From Atkinsonella hypoxylon (Eukaryota > Ascomycota > Sordariomycetes > Hypocreales > Clavicipitaceae): DNA of 64,000 nt. Made by a program: the position numbers and the translations under genes. The notes under the pieces were generated by a model that made no database searches, had not been told where the DNA came from, and saw nothing but the letters and a program-made list of their open reading frames with translations. Of the stretch, positions 1 to 12,498 are shown in pieces (position 1 is the first letter of the stretch; every line of letters starts with the position of its first letter). Where the stretch lies: the NCBI GenBank assembly GCA_000729835.1, contig JFHB01000006.1, positions 186,001 to 250,000 on the forward strand, read 5' to 3'.

Positions 1-166
1 AAGCAAATTTGCATCGAACTTGTCTTGTGCATTCACTGTATCATATCGACTCGACCTGACTTGGCCCACACTTCGCCCTTTTGTGCCCTCAAGTCAAACG
101 CGGACGAAAGAAGTCATTCGTGCACCACGACGCTCATTCACAACACCGTTTCGGGACAAGAAAAAT

Positions 167-3100
167 ATGCCGTCCAATCTTCCCTCGAGCTTTGCCTCGG
201 CTGCAGCTGGTCAGAATGCGAATCGAGATTCGAGGGGTGGCAGAGGCGACGGGAGGGGAGCTACTGGAGGTGAATGGTAAGTTGGATGCTGCCTCTCCCC
301 CTTGGCGATGCCATGCCCGCCCGCCCACGCTCTTTTGACTCCTTGGTATTGTTCAAGCTGCGAGTGCGCCAGACTATTCTGGACGGATGGTTTGAATAGT
401 AACCAGGGCGCCATTGCACTTTTTCTTGCCTAGTTTTCTCGCGACACAGGCCGCACTGGGCACATGGGGCGTGTGCAGGTGGAAGAAAAACCAAAAAAAT
501 GCCGAACCCAGCCACAGCAACCGAATTTTTTTTTTATTCTCCAGTAACAAGCACTGCAAATGCGATGATGAGTCTGAATAATCGTGCTGATGTGTTAATC
601 TGACTTCTACAGGGCTCGCAGGGATGGTCGTTCCGCCAATGGCACACTTACTCTTCGACGCTCTTCGACTACTCCAATCGGCCAAGCATCACAACTCACT
701 CCATCCATCGATAACGCAGTCCAGCAGTCGACTGTAATTGACACCGCACCGCCGCAACCATCAAGTCACGAGCCTGGCCCGGCACGTTATTCGAAAGAAG
801 ACCTTTTGGAAATGTTCCAGTCGCAAAAGGCTAGCGATGACCCCTCGCGCCTGTTTATATCAGGGTGGGACCCATCCCAGGTCAATGGCGGCAATTCTCG
901 AGCCTGGGCCAAAGCGAATGACAATCATGTGCCACAAGAACCGGGAGCATGTTGGGATCAGAATGGTGATACAACACCCATAGGCTTGCATGGACTATCG
1001 GCCGAGGAGAAAGAGGTGAGCTAAGATTCTCTGGTTTCCCATCGTGCGATAAAGAATGCAAGACGATTAACAACATCGCAGTCTTTCTCTACAGAAATTA
1101 ATTCTCCACTGAAACCACCGACCCAGAATAAGGAAGGGCACCATGGAAATATAAATGGCCGAAAGTCCTCCATCTCACAAAGCTCTGGACCGCCTTTTGG
1201 AGTCATTTCTCCCTCAAGTGCAACACGACCTGGCACACGACGCCGAGAAACTCTCGAATCGAACCCATTCAGCGCAGGTCTGTCCTCCCCTGCCATGTCC
1301 GGTCGCTTCTCTCGAGAAGACTCTTCCCCATGGACGCAACGCAGAGCCAACGACTTGAGGGAATCTGAACCAGACGATGCTGATACTCCCGAGTCGAGTA
1401 CTCGAGACGCTTCCAGCAAGCTTCCATTTGGTTACTTGATGCGTTCCAACACAGCTGGCAACGCTAGTCTTTCTTCAATGTGGCCATCCTCGACCCCAAC
1501 TACACCAGGAGGTGGAGGTTTTGGAAACTTCACATTAGCTTCTACCTCTGCTATTGGCGATAAAAGACTCGGCAGTGGTGCTCCTGGTGGAAGCGGCAGT
1601 CGTCTGGCTCACCTCATTCCAAAAGAGGTCATGGACGGTGCTAGCAGCAAACCCACAGACGCTCACAATACCGCATCCCAGCAATCTTGGCGTTCACGAC
1701 CGCGCACTGATACTGATCCCTTTGGCGATGACGAACTTTCGGGAAGTGCTGTTCTAGGCGGGGCACAGGACACGGGTTCAAGTGGACAAGGCCACGTAAG
1801 CCGTGTAGGTGTTCTGGGCACTCCAGTGAAGGGATCGACCAGTGATTTTGGTATGTCGGGTCTGAATCTGGGAGAGTCATCAGGCGACAATGGACCAGCA
1901 AGCCCCTCGGAGACGAACCCGTATAGAAGTCCACTAGCCGATCGACACGAGCAAGACGAAAATGACACTGCCACTGGACACAACGAACCGCCTGCCAATT
2001 TTGGCTCGATTTCGAGAGGTTTCGGGGCCCCTGTATTTGAAGGTAGCGACCGAAGTCAAACATCCAGTGTTGGTGCCAAGCCGTATCCTCTCGGTGGCTT
2101 GTCAGGATGGCCAGCTCCTGCTGGGCCTTCGATAGGCACGCCAGATCGTGAGCGGCCCAATTTTAGCAACGCGTTTGGCAGTTCTTTGTTTAGTCCTATA
2201 GGCGATCTTCAATCTCCTGGCTTATCCAATTTGGGAAATGTTTTTGGGCCTGCCAGCGCTGGCTTAGGCACTGGTAGCATTGGTCGTGGTAGCAAGCTCG
2301 GTTCCCTGTTTCCGCCAGCTATGCAAGCCCAGATGCAAGGAAATGACTATGAACAGGGTATAAACGAAACACTTCAGGGTCACCCATTAGGTGCCATCGG
2401 CCGAACAAACCTGCAAGGGCCTACTCGGGACACTGGTAGTCCGATGCGATCTAATCGCGGCGTTTTTGAAGATCTGTTCCCTTCCGGTGATGCCGGCCGC
2501 TCTCATACTGCTTTCAGCGCTTCGGAAAACCAGCAACAAAGTGGTTCAAGTGGAACACAGTCTTTTACTCCTGTGACTGGTGGCATCCCATTTGGCGGTG
2601 GCCAACCTGCTTCGGAACATCCATCCCAAGTTCGGCAGATGGTTATGCCCGATCGGATGAGATGGGTGTACTTGGATCCCCAGGGACAGGTCCAAGGGCC
2701 CTTCACTGGTTTAGAGATGAATGACTGGTACAAGGCAAACTTTTTTACTCCTGATCTGCGAGTGAAGAAAGTTGAGGACCCCGAATTCGAGCCTTTGGGC
2801 CAGCTCATACGCCGTATCGGAAACTCACGCGAGCCATTCTTGGTTCCTCAAATTGGAATTCCCCACGGTCCTGCTCCTCAGGGGGGGCCCTTCAATGCTA
2901 CCACTGGAGGCGGTGTCGTGCCACCGCTCAGCGGGGTGTTCCCAAGCTTCGGGAGGACCTTGACAGCAGAGGAACAAAACAATCTTGAGCGAAGAAAGCA
3001 GGAGGAGCAGTATATGATGGCTCAACAACGCGAATTTATGATGCGCCAACAAGCTATCAGCAAATTCCCTCTACCAGGAGCAGGACTGCAACATCATTCA

Positions 3101-4905
3101 AGCGCGCAAAGTCTACAGAGTCAGCCTAGCTTCGGCAGCATGACATCTCCTATTGGTGTCACTCCTCAACAGCAACCAATTGGCGTAACAGTGCCTCAGC
3201 AAGCCACGTTCGTTGAAGGTCAAGCCGCCGGCAGAGGTAGCGCAGGAAATGGGGATCAGTTCAGGCCCAATGACATGTCTAATCTTTCTGCGGTCGAAAG
3301 AGAGGTCCTTGCATCCTTTCATGGTGAAAAGCATGATGTTACGGACAACCGCCACCAAAGTGGTGAGACAGGCTTCAGATCTGACTTACCCAGCACTGAA
3401 CAGTTGGCAGAAGATCAAGAGGGTTTCCGTGGTCGTTTGATGGAATTCCAAGGCTTGCGGGCCCAACATGAGTCTGAGCAATCAGTCGAGGGGTCAACCA
3501 ACAATGAAGCTGGTTCTACGATGCTGACTACCGCGACTACTCAGCGCGCTTCCAAGACGAGCAAATCAAAGAAGAAAGCATCAGAGGACATAACGCTATC
3601 TCTCACACAGCAAGTACAGAAGACTCAGGCTGCTGCTGCTACCGTGCCTCATCCAGTGGAGCCTGATATGCCTATGCCGTTTCCCCCTCCTTCGTCCAGC
3701 ACTCCCTTGCCAGCCCCTACTGCTCAGCGGGCCCGATCCAATCTGCCAGAGCAGTACAGCCGGTCTCAGAACGGCACCCCAGATGCCTCCCAACCACCTC
3801 CACTGGCCCCTTGGGCCAAGGACCCCGGTGTTGAGGGACAGAAGGGTCCCAGTCTGAAGGAGATCCAGGAAGCTGAGGCTCGCAAGGCCGCGAAAGCGGA
3901 AGAAGCTGCTGCTGCAGTTCGCAAGGCCGCCATGGAGCAAGAGGCTGCTCAGATAAGAGAGAGGGAGAAGCAAGCGGCAGCCGCTGCTGCAGCAGGATTG
4001 CCTGCTACCAGTACTTGGGGACATGGCTCTCCCGCTTCTGCAGCCAGCCCCTGGACCAAACCTGGGTTTGCTAAGGGAGTTTCCGCTGGACCCGTCGCAA
4101 ACAGTACCGCAAACAGGCAAAAGACTTTGGCTGAAATTCAGCGTGAGGAGGAGTCGCGCAAACAGAAAGCCAAGGATGTTTCAAGCCCCTCTGGTGTTCA
4201 GGCCAACGTCTCCAAGAGTTATGCAAATCTTGCCGGCAAACCCAGCCCCATGCCACTCGCTGGTGGTCCCCAAGCCGCTGTCCCCGCTGGTGCTGGTTGG
4301 GCCACTGTCGGTGCTGGCGGCAAGGTAAAGACTCCCATGGCACCAGCAGCACCCGGTCTGCGAACTCTAAGCTCTTCCAGCGTCAAACCTCCTGTCGCAG
4401 CTCCCGTACGATCGCCTAGCAAACCTGCGGCGCCGCCGACTGCTTCTATTGGTAAATCAGAGCCTGCTAATGTTGCTATGGACGAGTTCAATAAGTGGGT
4501 GCAGCGCGAGCTCTCCAGAGGCATCACATCTGACAGTAAGTGCGCCACTGACTCATGTGTTTCAGGCGAGATCATTAACCATGATATTCAGTTGCATCCT
4601 TCCAAGCCACATTGGACGTTCTGCCGTTGGATACGAGCATCATTGCTGATGCTGTGTACGCCAGCTCGACCACAATGGACGGTCGCCACTTCGCGGCAGA
4701 GTATGTTCGAAGGAAGAAACTTGCGGAAAAGGGTATCGCTGAAAAGCAAACATCTGTGGATGCTGGCAAGACCGCCGCAGCCGGAGGTGGTTGGAGTGAA
4801 GTGGCAAAACGCAGCGGAGGCACTCAACCCAAGGAAAGCGAGGGTGGGACCATCCAAGGTGCCGGCTTCAAGGTTGTCCCTAGCCGTAAGAAGGGCAAGA
4901 AATAG
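167..4905 (+). CDS. GYF-domain protein, Smy2/Syh1/GIGYF-like, four exons
   Basis: Exons join 167..276, 613..1015, 1082..4535 and 4592..4905, giving 1426 residues; all donors and acceptors are GT/AG and the frame closes. The GYF domain lies near residues 696-760, starting RMRWVYLDPQG, with GPFTG and a following WYKANFF segment; this fold binds proline-rich peptides. Most of the rest is low-complexity Ser/Gly/Gln/Pro sequence, with a Lys/Glu/Ala-rich coiled-coil stretch around 3840-3990 and a conserved-looking C-terminal helical segment in exon 4. Near residue 96 the sequence RYSKEDLLEMF fits the eIF4E-binding consensus YxxxxL-hydrophobic found in animal GIGYF proteins. In that family the protein links mRNA repression, decay and ribosome-quality control. 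Function here is inferred from the GYF domain and this motif. The start at 167 is the first ATG that joins exon 2 in frame. Confidence 0.88.
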
Positions 4906-5536
4906 GACTCGTCGCCTTTCCACGTTTTGGTAGAACGTCGAGCGTAACGGGCAGGGGACAAGAGTTGAGTCTCTCACGGTGCTGTGGTTGTAGGGCGACA
5001 AAGGACCCAGGTATCGAGTTGGGACGGTATTTGCCAGCGAGGAAACTTCAGGATGACTCTTGTGTTGAGTATGTAGCTTGGACATGTTGAGGAGAACTTT
5101 GTGACGCAAAGTGTGAACCGATGTATGAATTTCAAAGTGGAACGAAAAGTCATGTGTAAAGTAGCGTTGATGAGCGAATATACTAAGCGCACGGAAGAAG
5201 GTTGTGCATCTCTTTTGACGCGAGCCCGACCCTTTTTCCGAGCAACGTGATGCCTTTTGTGAAGCTGCGAACTGTACTAGTAAAGTCCGTCTTTCACTCG
5301 TCAAGCAAGCGCTCGCAGATGACATGCACCCCTCCCTTATTCTGAAGAAATTTACCACTTATGTGTACCCCATCGGAAACAGCCGAAAGTGTATTGCAGC
5401 TATTATTCTCATTGCTATTACTAGTCTATGCTCTTTTTCACAAAAAATAATAATAATAATAACAATAATAATAAATAAAAAACTTTCTATGTTCCAAGGA
5501 CTCCTTCAGTTCCACCCTTGTACCGCATATTGACGC
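4906..5536. other. convergent intergenic region with (TAA)n microsatellite
   Basis: This 631-bp stretch separates the stop codons of two convergent genes. It carries the 3' untranslated regions of both and an interrupted TAA/AAT microsatellite at about 5446-5480. I see no coding potential. Confidence 0.6.
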
Positions 5537-8500
5537 TCAATTCCCGGCACGCAGACCATCCACCGAGGCCAGCAGCGTGTTCCAGCCCTCGGAGCCCTCC
5601 CAGTTCTCCTTGGCGCGGCCCATGACGCTACGAATCGCACTCCGGGCTTTACCCTTCCACCTTGGGCCGACGGACTCGACGGCCGGTCCCCAGTTTTCCA
5701 GCATGGACACAAGCTCATCTGTGCGCTTGACGACGTCGTCCCATGCCGTCTGGTCCACGGTCCAATCTGGCTCGGACCCCGCCTGGCCGGGGAGAAGGCC
5801 TCCGCTCCCAGAGGCACCAACGGCGGCTCTCCACGCCCGCTCGGATGCGTCTATGGCGCCGGCGTAGTCTCCTCTCCAGGCGCGCAGACGGGACACGAGG
5901 GACCAGAGTTCTGAGCGCTGCGTGATGAGAGGGACGATTTCCTCTTCGAGGAGGCGCGTGACGAGGCGCTCTGCCGAGCCGCGGGGGGGTTCATAGATGG
6001 TGGTTGTGGAAGGGGCTTGTTCTCTGGACAGGACAACGTCTTGGAGGAGGGCGGTCAGGATGTCCGTGTCGATGGCGTCTTCGGTCTTGCGGATGCGCAG
6101 GATGTGCGTGAGGGCGAGGACCATGTCTGGGATGGAAGGGGGCTCAAAACGGGCTGCGAGCGTGAGGACGTTATCCCAGATGCGCCAGTTGTCGTGGGCG
6201 ATGGAGGCCCCCTTTTTGAAGGCGGCGAGGGATTTGGAGAGCAGCATGGCCGGGTCGCTAGGCTTGTCGCCTGCTTCGACGACGTCGTCTTCTTCTTCTT
6301 CGTCGCTGGCGCGCGGGATGGCGGAGCGGAGGCTTCCTTGGGTCCTGCTCTTTTGCTCGGCAGTGACCTCGCGGTAGAGACTCCAGAGCGCGGTCCCCAG
6401 GTTGCTCCATGTTCGTGCGCCCTCGCCGCCCAGGCTATCTGTCGCGCTGCTGATGGAGCGCCCGTACGCCTCGGCTGCCTCGTCGAACTGGCCTAGTCGG
6501 AGGCTGATGTCGCCGAGGCGGCTCCAGAGGTCGGGACTCAGACGGTTGACCGACGTGGCGAGTCGATAGGCTTCCTGGGCTCGAGGCATGTCCTTCCTGG
6601 AAAGATGGTACTCCCCGAGGGACCTTTGCGCCCTGGCGTATCGTTGTTTCGAGATGGTCCAGGCGCGTTCGTAGTGGCTCGGCTCGTTTTCGATATCGCC
6701 TAGGATGCACCACAGTCTGGCGGCATTGGGAGGAGGCGGCCTTCGCTCCGGTCCCTGGAAATGGCTTGCCCCGAGTTGCATCACGTCGTCCACGTCCTGC
6801 TCGTCTGGGTCAGACGCGGTCGAGGCATCCTCCCCCTCGGGGTGGAACAGTCTCCAGCGAATTATAGCCCTGGCTTTCTCTTCACCACCGCTCCCACGAC
6901 CGTCCTCGTCTTCAGAAGCAGCAGCGCTGGCGTAGCACAGCGCTACTTCTGCCCATAGACGAAGACGCTTGAAGATTTCCAGAGCCGACGTCAGTGATCC
7001 AACACCGGCCCAGGCATACGCTAGCTCTGACTCGAGGTGCCACCGAGGGGGCGTGGAAAGAGCATCGATATAGCGCAGACGAACGTGAGCTGGTGCTGAT
7101 TCGTTGGATTTCAGAGCCGGGAGGAAAGAGGTAGGGACTTGGGACTTGGGAGCTGCTGGTATGGTGGCTGGTATGGTGGCTGGTTTGTTCTCTTTTGTCT
7201 GATTAGGAGTCGTGATTTGTATACTTGGTACATCGTTTTCTAGCTCTTTACTTCGAGTCGTCTTACCATCAAGCTCGGAATCGGGCTCGGGCTCGGACTG
7301 GGCAGTCGTGTCGGTCAGAACCTGATCTGCCACAGCCTGGAGTTGTAGGACACCGCGCTCCACTGTCCTACTTCGGTGAACCTCGATCCTAGAGCGCACC
7401 AGCAGGGCTTGTGTATAGATCTGCCAGTTTGTGGATTCATCAGCAAGCACGCGGACAGCAAATGGCAAGATTTCCTGAGAAGTGAGTGCGTCAGATGGTA
7501 AGAAGGCGTCTTTGAGGGTGGCCTCGGTAAGCAGAATGATCTGGTCAAGGGGCGCCAGTTGCGGCTGGTTATCGGGGGATAGGTCAGCAAGACTCGGCGG
7601 GAGCACTTTATTCTTTGCCTCATCCTGAACATTGTCTTTTGAGAATTGGATCTCTTCAAGCAAAGTATCATCATTTAGTTGCAGCACATCGGGCTTGGCC
7701 TTTTCATCCTTATTGTTCTTTTCAGCGCCATCATTTCCGGCCGCTGTGATGTCGTCATTGTCTCTACTGCGAGCCAGAACGACGAGCTGACTGATGCTGT
7801 TTTCCTGGAATTTGGTACGTTTACCAAGGGCACCTGTTAAGGCATATGCCAGTCCCGTGAGGATCGTAGCTTCGCGCAGCGCCTCTTTCGCCTCCTCATG
7901 GCGACCTAGGAGAATGTAGTTGTTGGCGGCCTCCACGAAAAAGTACGCCTGATCTTGGCGATTCCATGGCTCTGCTTCGGACCACACATCGCCCCCAGCT
8001 ATCTGAGCGCGGACGGTTATCATGTCATTAAGGATACTGGTAGCCAAGCTTGGGACTTCACTCCATTGTGAGCTCTTTGTGAAATTCGAGCCAGGTCCCA
8101 AGCTAGGTTGCGTGAGCATTTTGTAGTGCCAAATATTGATGCGCAGCCGAATCCACGGTACACTGTATTGGATCTTCTCATTGTCCGTCTCCTTGGACTG
8201 TGCTTCCACTGTTAAAGAGGCATCGGTCAAGAGGCACTTCTCAAACACAAATTTGGCAAGGGAGAACAATTCGAGGTGAGGGATATGGCTATAGGGACAT
8301 GCGCCATCCACTTCCAAGTTTTCCAAAGCAGCTTTATGCAGCTGGGCAGACGCAGCACTGTCTTTCGTAGATGATGATGAGTTGGTACCCTTCCAAGCCT
8401 TTCTAAAGCGCGACTGAATGAGAGCAAGCTTGTCTGCGGGCACAACTGGTCCAGTTACGTTGGCTTGCAAAAAGATGTCGAGCGAAGCCAGCCCCACGTC

Positions 8501-8713
8501 GAGCTTTTCAGCGTCAGAAATGGAAGCAAGGTCGGATATGGCAGGGGCTATCGTCTGCGATTCCGATGATTTGACGAGTTGATGGATACACGATTGGATT
8601 AACGTATCCGCAGCCTGGCTCTCGGCTAGTATCGATAAGTTGGTGGTGGTATGGCAATGGTGGGACGAGGCAGACATTTTGCAGGTCGCGGGGTCGGGAC
8701 CCTTGGATGGCAT
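5537..8713 (-). CDS. TPR protein of the Emw1/TTC27 family
   Basis: A single uninterrupted frame of 1058 residues. The C-terminal half contains tetratricopeptide-type helices: a segment near ERAWTISKQRYARAQRSL followed by LWSRLGDISLRLGQFDEA and TWSNLGTALWSL. Together with the upstream block LAYAWAGVGSLTSALEIF this is the arrangement of yeast Emw1 and animal TTC27. Yeast Emw1 is essential and linked to cell-wall maintenance; human TTC27 has been tied to protein and complex assembly. The N-terminal half is mostly helical with a Lys/Asp/Glu-rich acidic insert around residues 315-350 and a low-complexity block near 470-530. The protein is somewhat longer than its yeast counterpart, mainly through these inserts. 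A second in-frame ATG twelve codons downstream (8677) is an equally possible start. Confidence 0.85.
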   Translation of the reverse strand: MPSKGPDPATCKMSASSHHCHTTTNLSILAESQAADTLIQSCIHQLVKSSESQTIAPAISDLASISDAEKLDVGLASLDIFLQANVTGPVVPADKLALIQSRFRKAWKGTNSSSSTKDSAASAQLHKAALENLEVDGACPYSHIPHLELFSLAKFVFEKCLLTDASLTVEAQSKETDNEKIQYSVPWIRLRINIWHYKMLTQPSLGPGSNFTKSSQWSEVPSLATSILNDMITVRAQIAGGDVWSEAEPWNRQDQAYFFVEAANNYILLGRHEEAKEALREATILTGLAYALTGALGKRTKFQENSISQLVVLARSRDNDDITAAGNDGAEKNNKDEKAKPDVLQLNDDTLLEEIQFSKDNVQDEAKNKVLPPSLADLSPDNQPQLAPLDQIILLTEATLKDAFLPSDALTSQEILPFAVRVLADESTNWQIYTQALLVRSRIEVHRSRTVERGVLQLQAVADQVLTDTTAQSEPEPDSELDGKTTRSKELENDVPSIQITTPNQTKENKPATIPATIPAAPKSQVPTSFLPALKSNESAPAHVRLRYIDALSTPPRWHLESELAYAWAGVGSLTSALEIFKRLRLWAEVALCYASAAASEDEDGRGSGGEEKARAIIRWRLFHPEGEDASTASDPDEQDVDDVMQLGASHFQGPERRPPPPNAARLWCILGDIENEPSHYERAWTISKQRYARAQRSLGEYHLSRKDMPRAQEAYRLATSVNRLSPDLWSRLGDISLRLGQFDEAAEAYGRSISSATDSLGGEGARTWSNLGTALWSLYREVTAEQKSRTQGSLRSAIPRASDEEEEDDVVEAGDKPSDPAMLLSKSLAAFKKGASIAHDNWRIWDNVLTLAARFEPPSIPDMVLALTHILRIRKTEDAIDTDILTALLQDVVLSREQAPSTTTIYEPPRGSAERLVTRLLEEEIVPLITQRSELWSLVSRLRAWRGDYAGAIDASERAWRAAVGASGSGGLLPGQAGSEPDWTVDQTAWDDVVKRTDELVSMLENWGPAVESVGPRWKGKARSAIRSVMGRAKENWEGSEGWNTLLASVDGLRAGN

Positions 8714-9961
8714 GATCAGACGTGATCGCGCTCCTCTTGTAGAACGCCTCTCCAGAACAATAAGCAGCTATGTGAAGCTCAGATGTGCTCAACTATATGG
8801 CACTTGATTTATGAGAGGACGCAGAATCCCTGGGGGAAAGCTCGGCATGCGTTGGTTACGCGCGGGTGGATGTTGTGTGAGGCGGAAGATGGTGGACGAT
8901 GGTGGACGATGGTGGACGGAATTCTGATGTCAATGCCCAGGCCAGGACTGGAATATTTTGCTGTTACAGTTGAGGCAGATACAAGCAGCCAGCATCATAT
9001 GAAGTATGTCTACTGGATGAACCTTGGATTTTCAATACATTTCCATCACGATATCCTGCTTTCATGAAACCACTACTGTAGCTCGAATTTCGCAAATGAG
9101 CTGTTGTGCTCATGAGTCACGCCGTTATCGATAAGACGCCGGACGAGGTTTCGTTCGCGGTGTGCAGCGGAAAAAAGTGGATACCAGAAATCACACGGTA
9201 TCAGCCACATGGTCCACAGGGTGGCATATAGATATATATCCATACCCAGAAACGTCTAGACATTTGGCAGGTGAGAACGGCCTTTTTTCTTTGAGCATAT
9301 GACAGTATCAGTTCAGGCGCAGAATCTCCGTCCCGTCATCCGTATCAAAAGCTACGATTCGTATTCTGCACCCTTTAGCTTTAGTTCCCATTTTGTAACG
9401 CAGCACAATCTCCAGTAATTGGAGGCGGCATACGGAATAGAATGGATCCGTTGCCGTTTTTTAGGTCAGGGTCCCTTCCATTTATGCGCGAATTTCATCA
9501 GGACCCTGGCTCGGATCCACTCCAAGTGGATTTGCATTTCCTGGCATCCTGTCCGTCCCACTACACATTTTTGCCAAATGAGGCTGACGGCGAAGGGTTT
9601 TTTTTCGGCCTATTTCTTTTCTTGCGATTTGGCGATTCGAAGGCGGGCAGGGCCAATCTCTTCTATTGTTGAACCCATTTTTTTTCTCCGTCAATCTTGT
9701 GCGCGCTTTATAGCAACGGAAGTTCAATGTTCTAATTCGGGCATCGCCCTTCGATATCCGGCATGCCAATGCGCCGTCTGGATCTGGCACGCCTCTGGGA
9801 GGTAAAACACTGAGGAAGTCTAGCTAGTAAAGAATGCTATATAATAAACTCTGAAGGCTTTGATATACGATTCGAAGACAAGAGGTGACTCCCACGCCAT
9901 TCTGCAAACCATCGCGCGAGAGGCAATGAATTTATAAGTGGAATTACCACATGAAACTATC
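8714..9961. other. gene-free region upstream of the Emw1-like gene
   Basis: About 1.25 kb between the Emw1-like start codon and the 5S rRNA gene. It includes a short GATGGTGGAC triplication near 8889-8918 and otherwise no recognisable element. Open frames on either strand are short and overlap one another, so I treat them as chance. Confidence 0.5.
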
Positions 9962-10080
9962 ACATACGACCATAGCCGCTAGTAAAGCTCAGGATCCCGT
10001 CCGATCTCCCAGGAGAATCTGGCGAGCGCCGGATTAGTAGTTGGGTCGGTGACGACCAGCGAATACCCGGTGTTGTATGT
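9962..10080 (+). rRNA. 5S ribosomal RNA gene, divergent in helices II and III
   Basis: The 119-nt sequence starts ACATACGACC and ends GTTGTATGT; these ends pair over 9 bp as helix I. The 3' half keeps the 5S hallmark block GGATTAGTAGTTGGGTCGG and the perfect helix GGTCG-GTGA-CGACC. The first half is unlike typical fungal 5S genes, but helix II still pairs over eight base pairs with the expected single bulged A (positions 14-21 against 58-66). Helix III gains a CTC/GAG pairing (27-29 with 52-54) that compensates for an A-C mismatch. A run of eight T at 10080-10087 fits an RNA polymerase III terminator. Dispersed single 5S genes are normal in filamentous ascomycetes. It could be an expressed variant or a decaying copy; the compensated pairing favours the former. 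Confidence 0.85.
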
Positions 10081-10087
10081 TTTTTTT
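10080..10087 (+). terminator. RNA polymerase III T-run terminator of the 5S gene
   Basis: Eight consecutive T directly at the 3' end of the 5S sequence, followed by AATTC; this is the standard Pol III stop signal. Confidence 0.75.
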
Positions 10088-12498
10088 AATTCTCGGTTTA
10101 GAATATCTCTTTGCGAATTTTTTTTTTCTCGTAATATTTTTCCCCTTTAGTTTTTAGTGATATCTGCCGTCTGCCGTGCGTGTACCCGGAGTCTTCGCAT
10201 GGACAAACATTACAAGACGAGTACGCTTCGACCATGATGATCCTTGTCGCCAAGCCAAGAACACAATAAAAAAAATCGATAAGAATAGAGATATATTTCC
10301 AGGTTTGATCTCACTGTGCCATAACATCTGTCGCCGTGCGCAGTGAAAAGTATTACGAGAAATCTTGCTTGATATACAGCCAATCATGGTTATTTGGCTG
10401 GATTGGCGGTGGCTATGCAGCCCTAGCTCTCGGATCATTACTGTAGGAGCTTACAATAACAAAGCACGTGGGTGTCGATCACACGGAACAGTTTCATGTC
10501 GACAGGCTCTGTCACGCGACAGCCGAACACTATAGTTGCGACGCCTTACAATATTGATGACGGCCCGAGGTTACAAAGCTACAGGCAGGCCAACCATTCA
10601 TATTCTCATACCTTGTATATCATTAATCATGAATTCCTTGATGCTTTGCGCAAGGCACGAGTCCTTCACCACATCAAGGATCTCGGCTCCAGACTCAAGT
10701 GACATAACTGCCATAGGACATAGAGGATGGTGTTGCACAACTGTTCGGGATGACTCTTATACGCACGCTAGCGAGGAGCTTCCCAATTCCTGTCGATCTG
10801 GCAAATTGGCTGCTGGGACTATTCCCAGACCTCATTAATGTCTTCGCACTGGCCGAGAAAATGGCCAAGCCGAGAACAAACATGGGAGGCACGCGGATAA
10901 CATCCACCAGTTTGCAGCTGGTGGGCCTATCGCACAGTGTGCCTAAACTAACTGATTGCTCTTTCTGACGTCATGGTATCCGCAACTCGGTACAGAGACC
11001 CAATTAGTATGAGGGCTTTTCTTCCAGAAAGAATGTGTTCGAATAAGCCAACTACTAAAGAGCCAGTCAAGCCAGTGTTATTACCCAATCATTGGCAATG
11101 ATTGTGTATTTGATTTCTGAGGATGACATGGATGATGACCAAATGCTCACCGCGAGGACTCTCGTTATTCAATTGCAAAAGTAACTTACCAAAAGTGCCC
11201 CGTGCAGACTGCAAAATGCCCCAACGCGGTACCGATAAGGATTATGCACCAAATGAAAACGCTCGTTTAAGGTACTTGCGCTACAGTACCAATGCACACT
11301 ATAGTAAGTGCTAGGAATCATCACAATCATCGCAGTCTTACCTCTATAGCAGCTCTGCCTTGCCTCTCACGAGGGATTGAAGGCATTGCTAGTAAGGACC
11401 TGACAATTTGGTGCTACAAGAGTCAAATTTAGAGCCTTCTCGGAATCAAAGAGATAGATACCAAGCTGAAAGTGATCAACGGCCGAGTTGCATAACGTGG
11501 GCGTTTTCCCCGATTTGCTGCCAATCCAAATTTGGGAAGCACTCTCGTCCCCGCGCTAGCGGTGCTATTGGGCGGCTGCTGCCAAGCTAGACCCCGTGAA
11601 ATTGTTGGCGACAACGATTTGTATGGAGCAGACCCGTCGTGAGCATGAGAAGCCAGGGACCTAGCGAGCGGGGAAAGGCATTACAGAATGCCTGGCCTCC
11701 TGGACTTTTTGATTTCGCATTGTGACCTTACTATACGCAAATGCGATCCAAGATGGATAGAAGACTCGGTTTCTCATGGCCCTCTGCATATGTATAAGTC
11801 AGAGATACGGCCAACAACTAAATTTGCGTCCTACCTGTTGCCTTTCTCGCACTCAAAAGGAATCGCCTGCCTGCTCCAGAGCAGCCTCTCCAGCCCGTTC
11901 CCCAGTAGCCAACTGTGCAGATCGAGGGAGGGAAGATCCGATAATGAAAAGTCAGAAAGGTGGCGTGTGGCGGAAAGCGCTGGGAGTTGCTGCATGAAGT
12001 ATCGCTGTCAGCTGCGGACGGTATTCGATGTAGGGTTCATGGTTGATCGTCGTTTGAAACGGATTAGACAAGGCCCAGCCCCTCCTCCTCTCCAAGTCGA
12101 GAACAGGCGTGGAGTCTTTTGGAAGATTGAGCGAAAGACTCAACTTGCTGAACGTGAAATCTCGCCAGAGTTTCCCTCCCTCGTGTTCCCTTTTTTGCCA
12201 AGAACTCTGTTGCACCAGTTGCAGAGAGAGAGCACTGCGTCCCCAATCAGTGGAGGCTGCAATTGCCACGACCGACCAACATTGATCTGCCCTGCTTGCC
12301 AGCCGTGCTTACCCTTAGGACTAGGTAGACGCCTTGCAGCGCAACTTGAAGTTTTGGGGGGGAAGGGGCAACCTTGACCTGATCTGGGCGTGCTGTGGAT
12401 CTCCGTGGCGTAAAGCTGCTCTTCTTATTAGTTTGCTTCATTCTAGATTCATTAGGACTCGCCGTCTCCTAGCACACAGATAATCGCAATCGATGAGT

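Noticed and set aside
4588..5358. 256-codon minus-strand frame at the GYF gene 3' end
   Set aside because: It overlaps exon 4 of the GYF gene in antisense and has no domain.
11688..12377. 229-codon open frame on the + strand
   Set aside because: It begins with an ATG but shows no domain, has overlapping open frames on the other strand, and lies in a repeat-rich promoter-like region. I treat it as chance.
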